Positions 19,430 through 28,434 are shown, numbered from the stretch's first letter. The stretch is 64,000 nucleotides of DNA from Actinomyces sp. oral taxon 897 (GCF_002999235.1 NZ_CP027236.1:1798001-1862000), one strand, 5' to 3'. The notes: generated from the letters alone by a model not told the origin. A program made the numbers and translations.

Positions 19430-20962
19430 TCAGGCACCGAGCCAGTAGGCGGCCAGGGCGCGCGACATCCACATCCCGTCCCAGATCCCGCACATCTCCC
19501 GCTGGGAGTGCATGGACAGCAGGGGGACGCCGACGTCCACCGTGGTGACCCCCAGACGGGTGGCCGTGAGCGGGCCGATCGTGGTGCCGCACGGCACGGC
19601 GTTGTTGGAGACGAAGTCCTGGCTGGGGACCTGCGCGGCGGCGCAGGCGCGCGCCCAGAGGGCCTGGCCGGGCGCGTCGGTGGCGTAGCGCTGGCGCGCG
19701 TTGATCTTCAGCAGCGGGCCGTGGTTGACCAGGGGGCGGACGGCTGGGTCGTGGAGCCCGGCGTAGTTGGGGTGGACGGAGTGCCCGGCGTCGGCCGAGA
19801 CGCAGCTGGAGCGGGCCAGGAGCGCGGCATAGGCGTCCCCCGTGTACCCCATGGCCGCGCCCAGGCGCTCCAGGAGGGTGGCCAGGAAGGGGCCGGCCGC
19901 GCCGGAGCGGGTCTCGCTGCCCACCTCCTCGTGGTCGAACGCCACCAGGACGACGGCGTCGCGCGGGCTGACAGGCAGGACGGCACCCGGGCGGGCGGTC
20001 CCGCCACCGGCTGGCACACCGGCCAGGGCCTCCAGGGCAACCAGGGCGGCGTGCACGGAGGAGAGGTTGTCCAGGCGAGCCGAGGCCAGGAACTCGCCCC
20101 GGCGACCGAAGCGCGCGGGGGCCTCGGTGGGGTAGGTCAGGACGTCGTGCCCGGCCAGGTCGGCGAAGTCGATCCCGGCGACCTCGCACAGGTACCGCTC
20201 GACCGCGTCAGGGCCGAGCTCGGCACCCTCGTCCTGGGCCAGGGACCACAGGGGCAGCAGGTGGGCCTGCCGGTCCAGGCGCAGGGCGTCGTGGACGGAG
20301 TGGTCCAGGTGCGGGGCAACCTGGGCCACGCGGGCGAGGGGGCCGGTACGCACCAGGTGGGTAGCACCGTCGCGCGTGGTCAGGCGCCCGGCCAGGCCGA
20401 GCTCACGGTCCAGGAAGGAGTTCTCCAGGGGGCCGCCGTAGACCTCGGCGTTGACCAGCTGCCAGCCGGCGCGGTTGAGCGCCGCCCGCGGCTTGAGCTT
20501 GAGGGCCGGGGAGTCGGTGTGGGCGCCGACAATGCGGAAGGCGACGTCGGTGGCGCTGGCACCCGGGGCCTGTGTAGGCGCGCTGCTGGTGGGCGCAGCA
20601 CCGGCGGGTACAGTACCGTCGGCGGGCGCGCTGCCAGCAGGGACGCCCTGGGTAGGCGGTGTGCCAGCCGGAGTGGCGGAGGTGCCCTGGGCGGCAGCGG
20701 CCTGGGTGGGGGCCTCCGGCAGGATCCAGGCGGCGACGGCGCCGTCGCGCACGACGTAGCCGCGACGGGGCAGCCCCGGCCCCCAGGGCCTGGTCTCGCT
20801 GACGGCGGTCAGGCCGACGGCCTCCAGGCGGGCGGCGACCTCGGCGGCGGCGTGGTAGGAGGAGGGGGAGGCGGTCACGAAGGCCGCCAGGGAGTCGGTG
20901 TAGGTGTCCGGGCTGGTCAGGGCTGGCACCGTCAGGGCGGGGGCGAGGGTGGTCTCAGACAT
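19430..20962 (-). CDS. M18 family aspartyl aminopeptidase with a Pro/Ala/Thr-rich insertion
   Basis: A 510-residue metallo-aminopeptidase of family M18, which removes N-terminal acidic residues in the cytosol. Metal and active-site motifs are visible in order: HTDSP at about 148, DNLSS near 305, DHEEVGS near 345 and a final HSQREMCG near 490. Family members are about 430 residues. The excess is a low-complexity segment at residues ~83-138, rich in Ala, Pro, Gly and Thr, placed just before the first metal-binding strand. The ATG at 20960-20962 follows GGAAG at nine bases; a GTG six codons earlier is possible. Confidence 0.92.
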   Translation of the reverse strand: MSETTLAPALTVPALTSPDTYTDSLAAFVTASPSSYHAAAEVAARLEAVGLTAVSETRPWGPGLPRRGYVVRDGAVAAWILPEAPTQAAAAQGTSATPAGTPPTQGVPAGSAPADGTVPAGAAPTSSAPTQAPGASATDVAFRIVGAHTDSPALKLKPRAALNRAGWQLVNAEVYGGPLENSFLDRELGLAGRLTTRDGATHLVRTGPLARVAQVAPHLDHSVHDALRLDRQAHLLPLWSLAQDEGAELGPDAVERYLCEVAGIDFADLAGHDVLTYPTEAPARFGRRGEFLASARLDNLSSVHAALVALEALAGVPAGGGTARPGAVLPVSPRDAVVLVAFDHEEVGSETRSGAAGPFLATLLERLGAAMGYTGDAYAALLARSSCVSADAGHSVHPNYAGLHDPAVRPLVNHGPLLKINARQRYATDAPGQALWARACAAAQVPSQDFVSNNAVPCGTTIGPLTATRLGVTTVDVGVPLLSMHSQREMCGIWDGMWMSRALAAYWLGA

Positions 20963-21000
20963 GGGTGCAGTCTTCCACACGACCAGTTGCGCCTACCGTC

Positions 21001-21155
21001 AGGAACGTACCTTAGCCGTGCGGGACGTACCTTAGTTATTGAGGACGTACCTTAGTCGTCGGGGACGTACCTTAGACGACTTCTAAGGTACGTCTCCAGC
21101 GACTAAGGTACGTCCCTGTCAGACAAGGTACGTCTCCGGCAACTAAGGTACGTCC
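21001..21155. repeat. Mirror-image array, 4 + 4 copies, exact 20-bp period
   Basis: GACGTACCTTAG (first copy AACGTACC) recurs at 20-bp steps from 21004 to 21075. After a centre near 21080 the inverse CTAAGGTACGTCC recurs four times at 20-bp steps to about 21155. It lies 40 bp upstream of the aminopeptidase start, in the 500-bp region between that gene and the divergent GtrA gene. It could be a cooperative binding site for a regulator or a cruciform. Confidence 0.9.
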
Positions 21156-21247
21156 CGCATAAGACAGGTGCGCTCACCTGATCCTGGGAGGCCTCCGCTC
21201 CCCACCAGACCCAGGACCCCACAGGCCCCAGAACCCCGCCGCACCCA

Positions 21248-21293
21248 GGACTCAATGACCAGGACTCAATGACCAGGACTCAATGACCAGGAC
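21248..21293. repeat. 14-bp tandem repeat, three copies
   Basis: ACTCAATGACCAGG is repeated three times head to tail. It lies in the same intergenic region as the mirror-image array, 170 bp before the GtrA gene. Confidence 0.85.
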
Positions 21294-21464
21294 AGGGGCG
21301 CTCCGCTCCCCGCCGCACCCAGGGCCCTGCCCTCCTCCCTGAGGACTAGATCGATCTCCTCCCCGGGAAGGTTGTCGTTCGGACCTCAATCTATAAGACT
21401 CTGTGTTCAGACACAGCCCGGCCACGTACGGGAGCCACGGCACCTGCCTCAGAGAGGAGATCAG

Positions 21465-22037
21465 ATGAGCCAGACCATGATCTGCCTGGTCAAGCCCGCC
21501 TCCCCACCTACGAAGATCCTGATGCCTGATAACACCCCCGACGCCTCGCGCAGCCGCAGCCGGGCCCCGGAAGCCTTCCTGGGACTCATGACCGTCCTCC
21601 ACCGCCTCGTCCCCGCGCCGCTGCGCCCCCGGGTGCCCCTGACCTTCGTCGGCTACGTCCTCATTAACGGCAGCGCCTTCGTGCTCGACATCGTCTGCCT
21701 GTCGGTCTTCTACAACCACCTCCACTGGGTGTACCAGGTGTCGGTGACCATGGGCTACGCGGTAGCGGGGGTCTACTCCCTCCTGCTCAACCGCTGGCTG
21801 AACTTCCAGGTCTCGGGGCACCTGGCGCTCCAGGGCTCACGCTACGCGGTCGGGCTGGTCAGCCAGTACGTCATCTTTATCCTGGGCCTGTCCAGCGTCC
21901 TGCACCTGGCGGGAGTCAACGCCGAGCTCGCCCGGGTCGTCTCGGCCTGCTGCGAGGGGATCTACCTCTACGTCCTCATGCGCCTGTGGGTCTTCAAGGG
22001 CGCGTCGGAGCCCGCGTCCCAGCCCGCCACCTGCTGA
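21465..22037 (+). CDS. GtrA family membrane protein
   Basis: A 190-residue protein with four predicted membrane helices covering residues ~55-175 and the family pattern LLNRWLNFQ between helices 2 and 3. GtrA-like proteins are proposed to flip or carry lipid-linked sugars in cell-envelope glycan synthesis. The ATG has GAGGAG six bases upstream, and the preceding in-frame codons are discarded. No glycosyltransferase gene is adjacent, so the substrate is unknown. It converges on the Pth2-like gene, with a self-complementary CGGACCGGTCCG just past the stop. Confidence 0.88.
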   Translation: MSQTMICLVKPASPPTKILMPDNTPDASRSRSRAPEAFLGLMTVLHRLVPAPLRPRVPLTFVGYVLINGSAFVLDIVCLSVFYNHLHWVYQVSVTMGYAVAGVYSLLLNRWLNFQVSGHLALQGSRYAVGLVSQYVIFILGLSSVLHLAGVNAELARVVSACCEGIYLYVLMRLWVFKGASEPASQPATC

Positions 22038-22095
22038 GACCAGCGGACCGGTCCGGGCCCGGGCCTAGTCCGAGTCCACCTCCGCACCGCCGGGC

Positions 22096-23256
22096 TCACC
22101 ACAGGGCGCGCGTGGTCTCCGTCGGGCCGTCAAGCTCGGTAAAGCCCGCGTCCACCACCGACACGGGGCGCCTGCCCGAGGCCGCCTCCCAGGAGGCCCG
22201 GTCGGGGAAGGTCACGCGCAGACGGTAGCCGTCGCGAGCCCAGGCCCGGCGCAGACGGTCCGGCAGGTCGGGGCTCTGCCAGGCCAGTTGGGCGGCGTGG
22301 GCGACCTGGGCGCACAGCTTTCCGGAGGTCATCTCGTGCAGAGGCGTGACCTCGACGGTGACGAGCGCGTCCGTGCTCGCCGACTCCGCCCCCAGAGTGA
22401 TGTAGCGGGAAACAATGTCCTCCTGCGAGTCGGCGTCACCGCGGGCGACGCCACGGGGGCGGTCTGGTGGGGGCATCGTAGGCGGCGAGTATGACGAGCC
22501 ACGGGCGTCGCCACGGGGGCGGACTCCTGGAGCACCCGGGGGCTGCGTCCCCGGGCCGTGAAGGCGTCCGACGACGTCGGCCCGCTCCTGCGCGAGCGCC
22601 TGCTCGACGACGGCCCTCACGGCGGCCGGGGCAGGCGGGAGCTCCTGGCCGTGAGGGAAGTGCGTGCCCTCCACCTGCGTTTTGGCGATCTCGGGCGGCA
22701 GCGGGCGGACCGGGCCGGGGACGATCGCACGGGCGGCCGCCTGCCCCCAGCCGTGCGGACCGTCCTGGACCACGGTGACACCCGCCAGACGCTGCACCTC
22801 CTCCCAGCGCCTGCCGCGGGCACGTCGCACGAGCTTGCGGATGCGCCGGTCGCGCCAGTGGCTCACGGCGGCATGCCACGAGCCACCGGGGGCGGCCTGC
22901 GGGGAGGCCAGGAGGGCGACGACGGCGCGCCCGACGGCCTCGGCCACGTCAACCCGGCGCGGTGGGTGGACCTTGTCGTAGCGCACCGCGATCTGCATGC
23001 CCCAGGGGACCGTCGGGTCGACGGTGGCGGGGTCCACAACGCCCGGCGCCGGGTCCGGGTCGGTCGGCTGGGAGCCGGGTGCGGGGGCCGCAGGAGCCGG
23101 AGGGGCGGGTGCGGGTGACCCGGTGGCAGCCGCTGGTGCGAGGTCCGGGCGCTGACCCACGGCGGGGGCGTCTGGCGCAGGCGTGTCCGCGGCAAGGGCG
23201 TCCGGAGCAGGGACGGAGCGGACCTGAACGGAGGTGGCGGGCTCGGAGGAGGTCAT
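22096..23256 (-). CDS. Pth2-family peptidyl-tRNA hydrolase domain protein
   Basis: A 386-residue protein whose last ~110 residues match the Pth2 fold: TSGKLCAQVAHAAQLAW near residue 310 and VVDAGFTELDGPTETTRALW at the C-terminus are the conserved strand-loop elements. Pth2 enzymes release peptides from peptidyl-tRNA. A middle domain (WGMQIAVRYDKVHPPRRVDVAEA) is shared with actinobacterial relatives. The first ~80 residues are Ala/Pro-rich, and residues ~240-275 are a second low-complexity linker encoded by a 60-bp-spaced repeat (RPRGDARG and RPRGVARG). Catalysis is plausible but unproven for this architecture. Confidence 0.8.
   Translation of the reverse strand: MTSSEPATSVQVRSVPAPDALAADTPAPDAPAVGQRPDLAPAAATGSPAPAPPAPAAPAPGSQPTDPDPAPGVVDPATVDPTVPWGMQIAVRYDKVHPPRRVDVAEAVGRAVVALLASPQAAPGGSWHAAVSHWRDRRIRKLVRRARGRRWEEVQRLAGVTVVQDGPHGWGQAAARAIVPGPVRPLPPEIAKTQVEGTHFPHGQELPPAPAAVRAVVEQALAQERADVVGRLHGPGTQPPGAPGVRPRGDARGSSYSPPTMPPPDRPRGVARGDADSQEDIVSRYITLGAESASTDALVTVEVTPLHEMTSGKLCAQVAHAAQLAWQSPDLPDRLRRAWARDGYRLRVTFPDRASWEAASGRRPVSVVDAGFTELDGPTETTRALW
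22443..22522. repeat. 60-bp-spaced direct repeat inside the Pth2-like gene
   Basis: GGGCGACGCCACGGGGGCGG at 22443 recurs as GGGCGTCGCCACGGGGGCGG at 22503, exactly 60 bp apart. It encodes the linker before the Pth2 domain. Confidence 0.7.
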
Positions 23257-23307
23257 GGTGGGACCCTACGCGCGATGAGAAGACACTCAGCTCAAGACTG
23301 GCGTCCG

Positions 23308-23326
23308 CCTCAATATTGTTATATCC
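23308..23326 (+). promoter_or_regulatory. Extended -10 promoter candidate
   Basis: CAATATTGTTATATCC is AT-rich for this DNA and contains a TGnTATATC extended -10 form about 53 bp before the small membrane-protein start. No clear -35 box is present. Confidence 0.4.
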
Positions 23327-23378
23327 TCAACGAGAATGCTCGCACTCAAAACACCGCCTCAATCCCTGAAGGGCTACC

Positions 23379-23723
23379 ATGAAACCCAAGTACCTGCACC
23401 TCATTGCCCTTGTTCTCCTCCTGGCCGGAGTCGGCCTCATAATGGTCAGGCACATAGGCGACCCGCCCCAGGTCACCTGCGTGGAGAAGGGCCCCACCTC
23501 GGGGTTCTCCATTGAGAAGGACGGCCAGGAGTGTCCTCTGAACGAGGCGGACTTCCGGGCCTACTGGCACTGGGAGCACAATTCGGCTGTCCCCCTCCAC
23601 CTGGCAGGCCTGGGCTGCGTCGCCCTGAGCCTCGCGACCGAGGTCACCGGCCTGGTGGTCGGGCACAAGCAGAAGAAGCGTAAGCGGGAGGCCGCCGCCC
23701 TGGGCACCTCGGCCCAGGCCTGA
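23379..23723 (+). CDS. Small membrane protein of unknown function
   Basis: A 114-residue protein with an N-terminal hydrophobic segment (residues 7-24, possibly a signal anchor), a ~45-residue outer segment with two Cys residues (VTCVEKG and QECPLN) that could form a disulfide, a second membrane segment near 75-95, and a very basic cytoplasmic tail (HKQKKRKR). GAAGGG lies five bases before the ATG. It is a real gene by start signals and composition but no family is recognised. Confidence 0.75.
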   Translation: MKPKYLHLIALVLLLAGVGLIMVRHIGDPPQVTCVEKGPTSGFSIEKDGQECPLNEADFRAYWHWEHNSAVPLHLAGLGCVALSLATEVTGLVVGHKQKKRKREAAALGTSAQA

Positions 23724-23762
23724 GACGGGTTAGTGCCACCGCCCCCAGAGGGTCCAGAGGGT

Positions 23763-23845
23763 GCTGACCCCCTGAGGAGAAGGAACGCCTGGGCGGCGCC
23801 CAGGGCGCGCACGTCCGCCCGCCGACCCCCTGAGGGCGGAAAGGG
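23763..23845. repeat. 57-bp-spaced direct repeat
   Basis: GACCCCCTGAGG recurs 57 bp apart (23767 and 23824) with similar flanks (GGAACGC and GGGACGC). It lies in the gap between the small membrane protein and the acetyltransferase gene; no gene was seen there. Confidence 0.5.
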
Positions 23846-23941
23846 ACGCACCTCGGTGAGCTGGGCCAGCTGCCCGCGAGCGCGTCGTCGCTCAGAACCG
23901 GGAAGGGCGTAGCCAGGGGCCAGCCCGGGAGCAGCCCTGGG

Positions 23942-24658
23942 CTACGCGGGGTAACGCAGGAGGACGCCCATACCGCCCTCGAAGGTGATCCCTGCCAGCT
24001 CCGGGCCCCGGGCGACCTGCGTGAACCCCAGCACCATATGGAGGGCAATCGAGGCATGGTCGGTGGCACTGACGACGGAGTAGACCGGCGCACCGGGCTC
24101 CAGGACCTCCACGGTACCCAGCACCGCCGCCAGGAGCCGCCGTCCCACGCCCTGACGTCGGGCATCCGGATCCACCACGAGGCCCGAGACCACCCACACA
24201 GGGGCATCTGTCTCCTCCTTCCCGCAGACCTCCAGGGCGGTGGCGGGGAGCTGGAAGGCGCCCGCGAGCGCCACCGGGACGAGCGTCTCGTCCCCGGGCG
24301 GCGGGAGGGCCACATCCCCCGGCGTCATGACGTCCGGGGCCTCGTCCTGAGGAGGCGACGTCGGCTGCGCGCCCCTGACCTGCGAGGGCTCCTGGCGGCG
24401 GCCCGGCGGCTCAAGGACCGGGTGCGCGTCCCTGACCTGCGGAGTCTCCCCTGCCAGGGCGAGCAGCAGGACCGGGACGTTCCCGATGGTGCGGGCGGCC
24501 TGGTCCAGGGCCTCCTCGGCGGTGTGCCCGCGCAGGGCCAGGAGCTGGGCCACCCGTGCCCGGTCACCGGGCAGGGCGGGACGGATGACCAGGTCGTCCT
24601 CGCCAAGGAGAAGGGAACGGACGGCGGGGTCTGGCTCGAGGGGGGCGAAGTCGTTCAC
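23942..24658 (-). CDS. GNAT acetyltransferase with a Pro-rich insertion
   Basis: About 238 residues. The C-terminal half is a GNAT domain: VVSGLVVDPDARRQGVGRRLLAAV around residues 157-180 contains the acetyl-CoA-binding R-x-x-G-x-G/A motif, and IALHMVLGFTQV is the usual late helix-strand. The acceptor is unknown. Residues ~71-124, between the first helices and the domain core, are a Pro/Gln/Asp-rich segment with partial internal repetition (QVRDAHP and QVRGAQP). A GTG at 24656-24658 is preferred; longer starts run into the 22-bp repeat array and look spurious. Confidence 0.8.
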   Translation of the reverse strand: MNDFAPLEPDPAVRSLLLGEDDLVIRPALPGDRARVAQLLALRGHTAEEALDQAARTIGNVPVLLLALAGETPQVRDAHPVLEPPGRRQEPSQVRGAQPTSPPQDEAPDVMTPGDVALPPPGDETLVPVALAGAFQLPATALEVCGKEETDAPVWVVSGLVVDPDARRQGVGRRLLAAVLGTVEVLEPGAPVYSVVSATDHASIALHMVLGFTQVARGPELAGITFEGGMGVLLRYPA

Positions 24659-24718
24659 CGCCCCAGGGTCCCACACGAGGCCTGGCACGCCGCTGGCCCG
24701 TGCGCCGCCACACACCCC

Positions 24719-24772
24719 CGTTCTCACGACGAACAAGTACCGTTCTCACGACGAATAAGTACCGTTCTCGCG
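24719..24772. repeat. 22-bp tandem array, three copies (GTGAGAACGGTACTT family)
   Basis: CGTTCTC starts at 24719, 24741 and 24763 with the same 22-bp unit and orientation as the array at 16.6 kb. It lies about 60 bp upstream of the acetyltransferase start. Confidence 0.85.
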
Positions 24773-24853
24773 AAAGACGGGGCGGGGCAGCGCGGGGCAG
24801 CAGGGGCGCGGGCCCGGTCAACTGCAGAGCCCCGGTCAACTGCAGAGCCCTGG

Positions 24854-25366
24854 TCAGCTGCGGGGGTCGGCGTCAATCGCTCCCTGGACGTCGTTGAAGA
24901 GCAGGTTGGAGATCTCCACCTGCACCATCTCCACCTGGGGGACGTCGTGCAGGAGGAGCGGGTCGTCGGCCGAGGTCTGCAGCGCCAGCGTGCCGCAGCT
25001 GAAGAAGCGGTCGGTAAAGTCCTTGTCCAGCTGGATGTCAGAGATCCGGGTCAGCGGCAGGTCGTGTCCCACGCGCTTGAAGACGCCGGCGCGGGTGATA
25101 ACACGCTTGGTGGTCACCGTGTAGGTGTGCGAGTACCACTGCAGCCACGGCACGATGAGCAGCGGCACGCTCAGGACCAGCACCACGGCCCAGATGCCGA
25201 CCAGGCCCCAGGGCCTCCAGGAGCTGGGGGCCAGTACCGAGCCGACGACGCCGAGCACGACCAGCACGGCCTCGAGGACGATCCTCCACAGGAGGATCTT
25301 CATATGGGTGTGCATGTGCCGTACCACGACCTCGTCGCGACTGAGCAGCTTCTTTGACAGGGCCAT
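24854..25366 (-). CDS. Bacterial PH-domain membrane protein (YdbS-like)
   Basis: A 170-residue protein: a short N-terminus, two membrane helices (about residues 25-75), then a bacterial pleckstrin-homology-like domain with the typical YTVTTKRVITRAGVFKRVGHDLPLTRISDIQ. Such proteins are membrane-anchored and usually of unknown role. The ATG at 25364-25366 gives a standard start; a GTG eight codons earlier is possible. No partner gene is adjacent. Confidence 0.85.
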   Translation of the reverse strand: MALSKKLLSRDEVVVRHMHTHMKILLWRIVLEAVLVVLGVVGSVLAPSSWRPWGLVGIWAVVLVLSVPLLIVPWLQWYSHTYTVTTKRVITRAGVFKRVGHDLPLTRISDIQLDKDFTDRFFSCGTLALQTSADDPLLLHDVPQVEMVQVEISNLLFNDVQGAIDADPRS

Positions 25367-25806
25367 AGGTACATGGTGCCACGACCTCAACCGTCTTCAA
25401 CAGATTTCGTCCCCGGCCCCGCCACCGCCCCGACGACGGGCGCGGCGCACCCAGCACCCCGGCACCCGCACCCAGCACCTAAGCCCCAGGCCAACCCCCC
25501 ACCGGCAGCAGGCGCGGCGCACCCAGCACCCGAGACCCACCCACCGGCAGCAGGCTAGGCTGGCCCCGGCCAGGCGCAGGCGACACCAAGGGCCCCTGGT
25601 CCTGCCTGCCCGGCCCTCCTGGCCGACCGGCCAGGTGAGCAACACCATGCTGGCCACGCTGACCACACGGGCCGTCCGCGTCTACGGCACGATCACCTGG
25701 GCTGGGCCCGGGCTCTCGGCCGTCGAGGGCCGTCCGCGTCCGTAGCACGACCCCCGGGGGACAGGCGGCACAGGCAGGCGCCAGAGAGGATACGGAGGAG
25801 GTCGCC
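25367..25806. repeat. Intergenic region with CCAGCACC-rich repeats
   Basis: About 440 bp with no gene. GCGCGGCGCACCCAGCACCC occurs at 25440 and 25512, and CACCGGCAGCAGGC occurs twice nearby (25500 and 25541). The right end carries the GGAGG ribosome site of the following gene. Confidence 0.55.
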
Positions 25807-26865
25807 ATGAGCACGGACGTGACACGGCTCCTGACAGACACCGGGGGCCTGGCACTGTGGTGCTTCCTGCTAGGGGTGTGCCTGCACCGGGACAACCGTC
25901 AGCTGCGCAACGGCTTCCTGGCCCTGCTGGTGGCCCTGTGGAGCATACGCCTGGTGTCCCGCCTCGCCGACCTGGTACCGGGGCTGGACGTCCCGGTCAC
26001 ACTGGGGAGTGCGGCCCTGATTGTGTTCACGGGGCTCATGCCCTTCCTCCTCGTGCTCAACGGGGTGGTGCTCCTGCGCCGGGAGGGGATCCGCCTGGGG
26101 AACGTGCTCAGCCTCCTGGCCGGGCTGGGACTCGTCGCGGCGCCTGTGGTGGCGGTCGCGCTCGTAGCCACAGCCAACCCGTGGGGGCTCCTGGCCGCCA
26201 TGCTCCTGTTCTGCCTGTGCCTCTACCTGGGGGTCTTCCTGGTCATCCTCCTGGCCCAGACGGCGGTGCAGCGGATCTGGGGAGGACGGCGCGCGGTACC
26301 GCACCCCGACGCCGTCGTGGTCCACGGCTCCGGGCTCATTGACGGCAAGGTGCCGCCGCTGCTGGCCTCACGGGTGCGCCGCGGGATCCGGGCGTGGCGC
26401 GACGAGGACCGCCTGCGTCCGGGGGTGCCGCTGCTGGTGATGAGCGGGGGCCAGGGACCGGACGAGCCGGTCAGCGAGGCGCAGGCGATGGCGGACTACG
26501 CCGTGACCCAGGGGGTGGCACGTGAGCGCATCCTGGTGGAGGGCCGCTCCGCCACGACCCAGGAGAACATCGCCCTCAGCCGTGAGCTGCTGGCACGGCA
26601 GGGCATGCCGCAGGCGCGGGTCCTGCTCGTGACGAGCTCCTTCCACGCGGTGCGCACCGCCGTCCTGGCCTCGGACATGGGGACCACGTGGGCGGTGGCC
26701 TGGGCGCGCACGGCCTGGTACTTCTCGGTCAACGCCTGGCTGCGCGAGTACGTCGCGGTCCTGACCTACCGCAGGACGGCGGCGCTGGTGTGGGCCGGGC
26801 TGACGGCGACGGGGGCGGCGGCCTACACGGCCCTGGTGGTCGCCGGGTACATATCCCTGCGCTGA
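25807..26865 (+). CDS. YdcF/ElyC-type (DUF218) membrane protein, copy 1
   Basis: A 352-residue protein with about five N-terminal membrane segments, a DUF218 domain (from DAVVVHGSGLIDGKVPPLLASRVRRGI near 170 through LVTSSFHAVRTAVLA near 285) and a final hydrophobic segment. DUF218 proteins such as SanA and ElyC act in envelope integrity and lipid-carrier homeostasis; the catalytic role is not established. GGAGG lies upstream of the ATG. The next gene is a paralogue of exactly the same length, so the pair arose by tandem duplication. Confidence 0.88.
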   Translation: MSTDVTRLLTDTGGLALWCFLLGVCLHRDNRQLRNGFLALLVALWSIRLVSRLADLVPGLDVPVTLGSAALIVFTGLMPFLLVLNGVVLLRREGIRLGNVLSLLAGLGLVAAPVVAVALVATANPWGLLAAMLLFCLCLYLGVFLVILLAQTAVQRIWGGRRAVPHPDAVVVHGSGLIDGKVPPLLASRVRRGIRAWRDEDRLRPGVPLLVMSGGQGPDEPVSEAQAMADYAVTQGVARERILVEGRSATTQENIALSRELLARQGMPQARVLLVTSSFHAVRTAVLASDMGTTWAVAWARTAWYFSVNAWLREYVAVLTYRRTAALVWAGLTATGAAAYTALVVAGYISLR

Positions 26866-27103
26866 GGGCGGGCGGAACCAGGGACGAGGCCGTGAGCGGA
26901 ACCGGCAGGCGGAGCCGTAGGCGGGACCGGCAGGCGGAACCGTGGGCGGTGGGCGGGACCGGTAGCCAACAGCGCAGACACACCCCTACGCTGAGGGCGC
27001 CCGGGGCCGGTACCGCGCGCCAGCGCCCCTGGACATCGCCCCACTTTGTATGCTGTCGCACGCATAGTTGAGGAAAAGACGGGAGCGAGGGGGACGAAAC
27101 GGC

Positions 27104-28162
27104 ATGGTTGACAATACCTACCTAGTAGCGAGCGGGGTGCTCCTGTTCCGCGTCGTCGTCCTGGCCACCATACTCGGGGCCCTGACCTGGTCCCTGGGGA
27201 GGGACCGACGTCGGCTACGCTGCGGCGTCCTGGCGACAGCCTCCCTCGTGGTGCTCCTGGACACGGCGGTGGTGGTGGCCCGGTGGCTGGGACTCCCTAC
27301 CGGTCCCGTCACCACCCTCTTCCTGCCTCAGCCGGGGACCGTGTGGCTGCTGTCGTGGATACTGCCTGTCACACTCATGAGCGTGACCAGCGTGGTCGGG
27401 ATGCAGGGCGGGCGCAGGCCGGTCAACCTGGCCGCCATCGTCCTGGGCTGGGTCGGTACCGCGACCCTGGTGGCCTCCACCTTCCTGTGGCAGGGCGACG
27501 GCGTCGTCCTGCCCGCGGTGGCGACCTTGATAATCGCCCTGGCGGCGGCCGGTAGCGTGACGTTCATAACATGGGTCGCCCAGGGGCTCCTGCAGGACAG
27601 CGGGCAGTGGGGGGAGGACGACCTGGGCCCGGAGGTGGTCCTGGTCCTGGGGGCCCGGCTGGTCCGGGGCCAGATGACCCGCCTGCTGGCGGCGCGCGTG
27701 GACGCCGGGCTGCGCGCCTGGGAGCGGGCCGACCGCGAGCGCCCCGGCACCCCCCTGCTGGTCCTGTCCGGTGGGACGGTAGGCAGCCCGGTGGCCGAGG
27801 CCGACGTCATGTCGGCGTACGCCCTGGTCCAGGGCGTGCCGCCGGGCCAGGTCGTGGCCGAGGACCGGTCCCGCAGCACCACGCAGAACCTCCTGTTCAC
27901 CCGCGACCTGCTGGAGGAGCGGGGGATGGCCGAGGCGCGGGTCCTGATTATGACCAGCGCCTTCCACGTGGCGCGCACCGGGATGCTGGCCAGCCGGCTG
28001 GGGCTGCGCTGGCAGGTGACGGGGGCACCCAGCTACTGGTACCAGCTCGTGGGGAACTGCTCGCGCGAGCTCCTGGCCTTTGTCGTCGAGCGGTGGGCGG
28101 GGGTGTCGCTGACGGTCGCGGGCGCCGTCGCCTACGCCGTGATCCTGGTGACCCTGAGCTGA
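27104..28162 (+). CDS. YdcF/ElyC-type (DUF218) membrane protein, copy 2
   Basis: A 352-residue paralogue of the preceding protein with the same plan: N-terminal membrane segments, a DUF218 domain (EVVLVLGARLVRGQMTRLLAARVDAGL, later STTQNLLFTRDLLEERG and MTSAFHVARTGMLA) and a C-terminal hydrophobic helix. The ATG at 27104 follows GAGGGGG at about ten bases. The two copies are diverged (many replacements in the membrane part), so the duplication is old. The 240-bp gap before it contains GGCGGAACCGG repeats (26894-26950). Confidence 0.88.
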   Translation: MVDNTYLVASGVLLFRVVVLATILGALTWSLGRDRRRLRCGVLATASLVVLLDTAVVVARWLGLPTGPVTTLFLPQPGTVWLLSWILPVTLMSVTSVVGMQGGRRPVNLAAIVLGWVGTATLVASTFLWQGDGVVLPAVATLIIALAAAGSVTFITWVAQGLLQDSGQWGEDDLGPEVVLVLGARLVRGQMTRLLAARVDAGLRAWERADRERPGTPLLVLSGGTVGSPVAEADVMSAYALVQGVPPGQVVAEDRSRSTTQNLLFTRDLLEERGMAEARVLIMTSAFHVARTGMLASRLGLRWQVTGAPSYWYQLVGNCSRELLAFVVERWAGVSLTVAGAVAYAVILVTLS

Positions 28163-28434
28163 CGCCGCGTACCGCCGGGCGCGTGTGGCACCCGGCCATC
28201 GGCGTGAACATGAGGCATGATCGTAGGCGACGCCGCCTGACGCCCGATCCGCTGCCCGGCCCGGGACCAGCAGGCGCCCGGCCTGGGACCAGCCACCGGC
28301 CAGCCCGGTCCCAGGTGGCGCCCAACCTGGGACCACCCGGCGCCCGGCACGGCCCCAGGCACAGCCCAGGTCCGGCTACCGACCCGGGCGAGCCCGTCCA
28401 CGTACAAGTCCGCCCTACCCCAGAGGAGCCCTTC

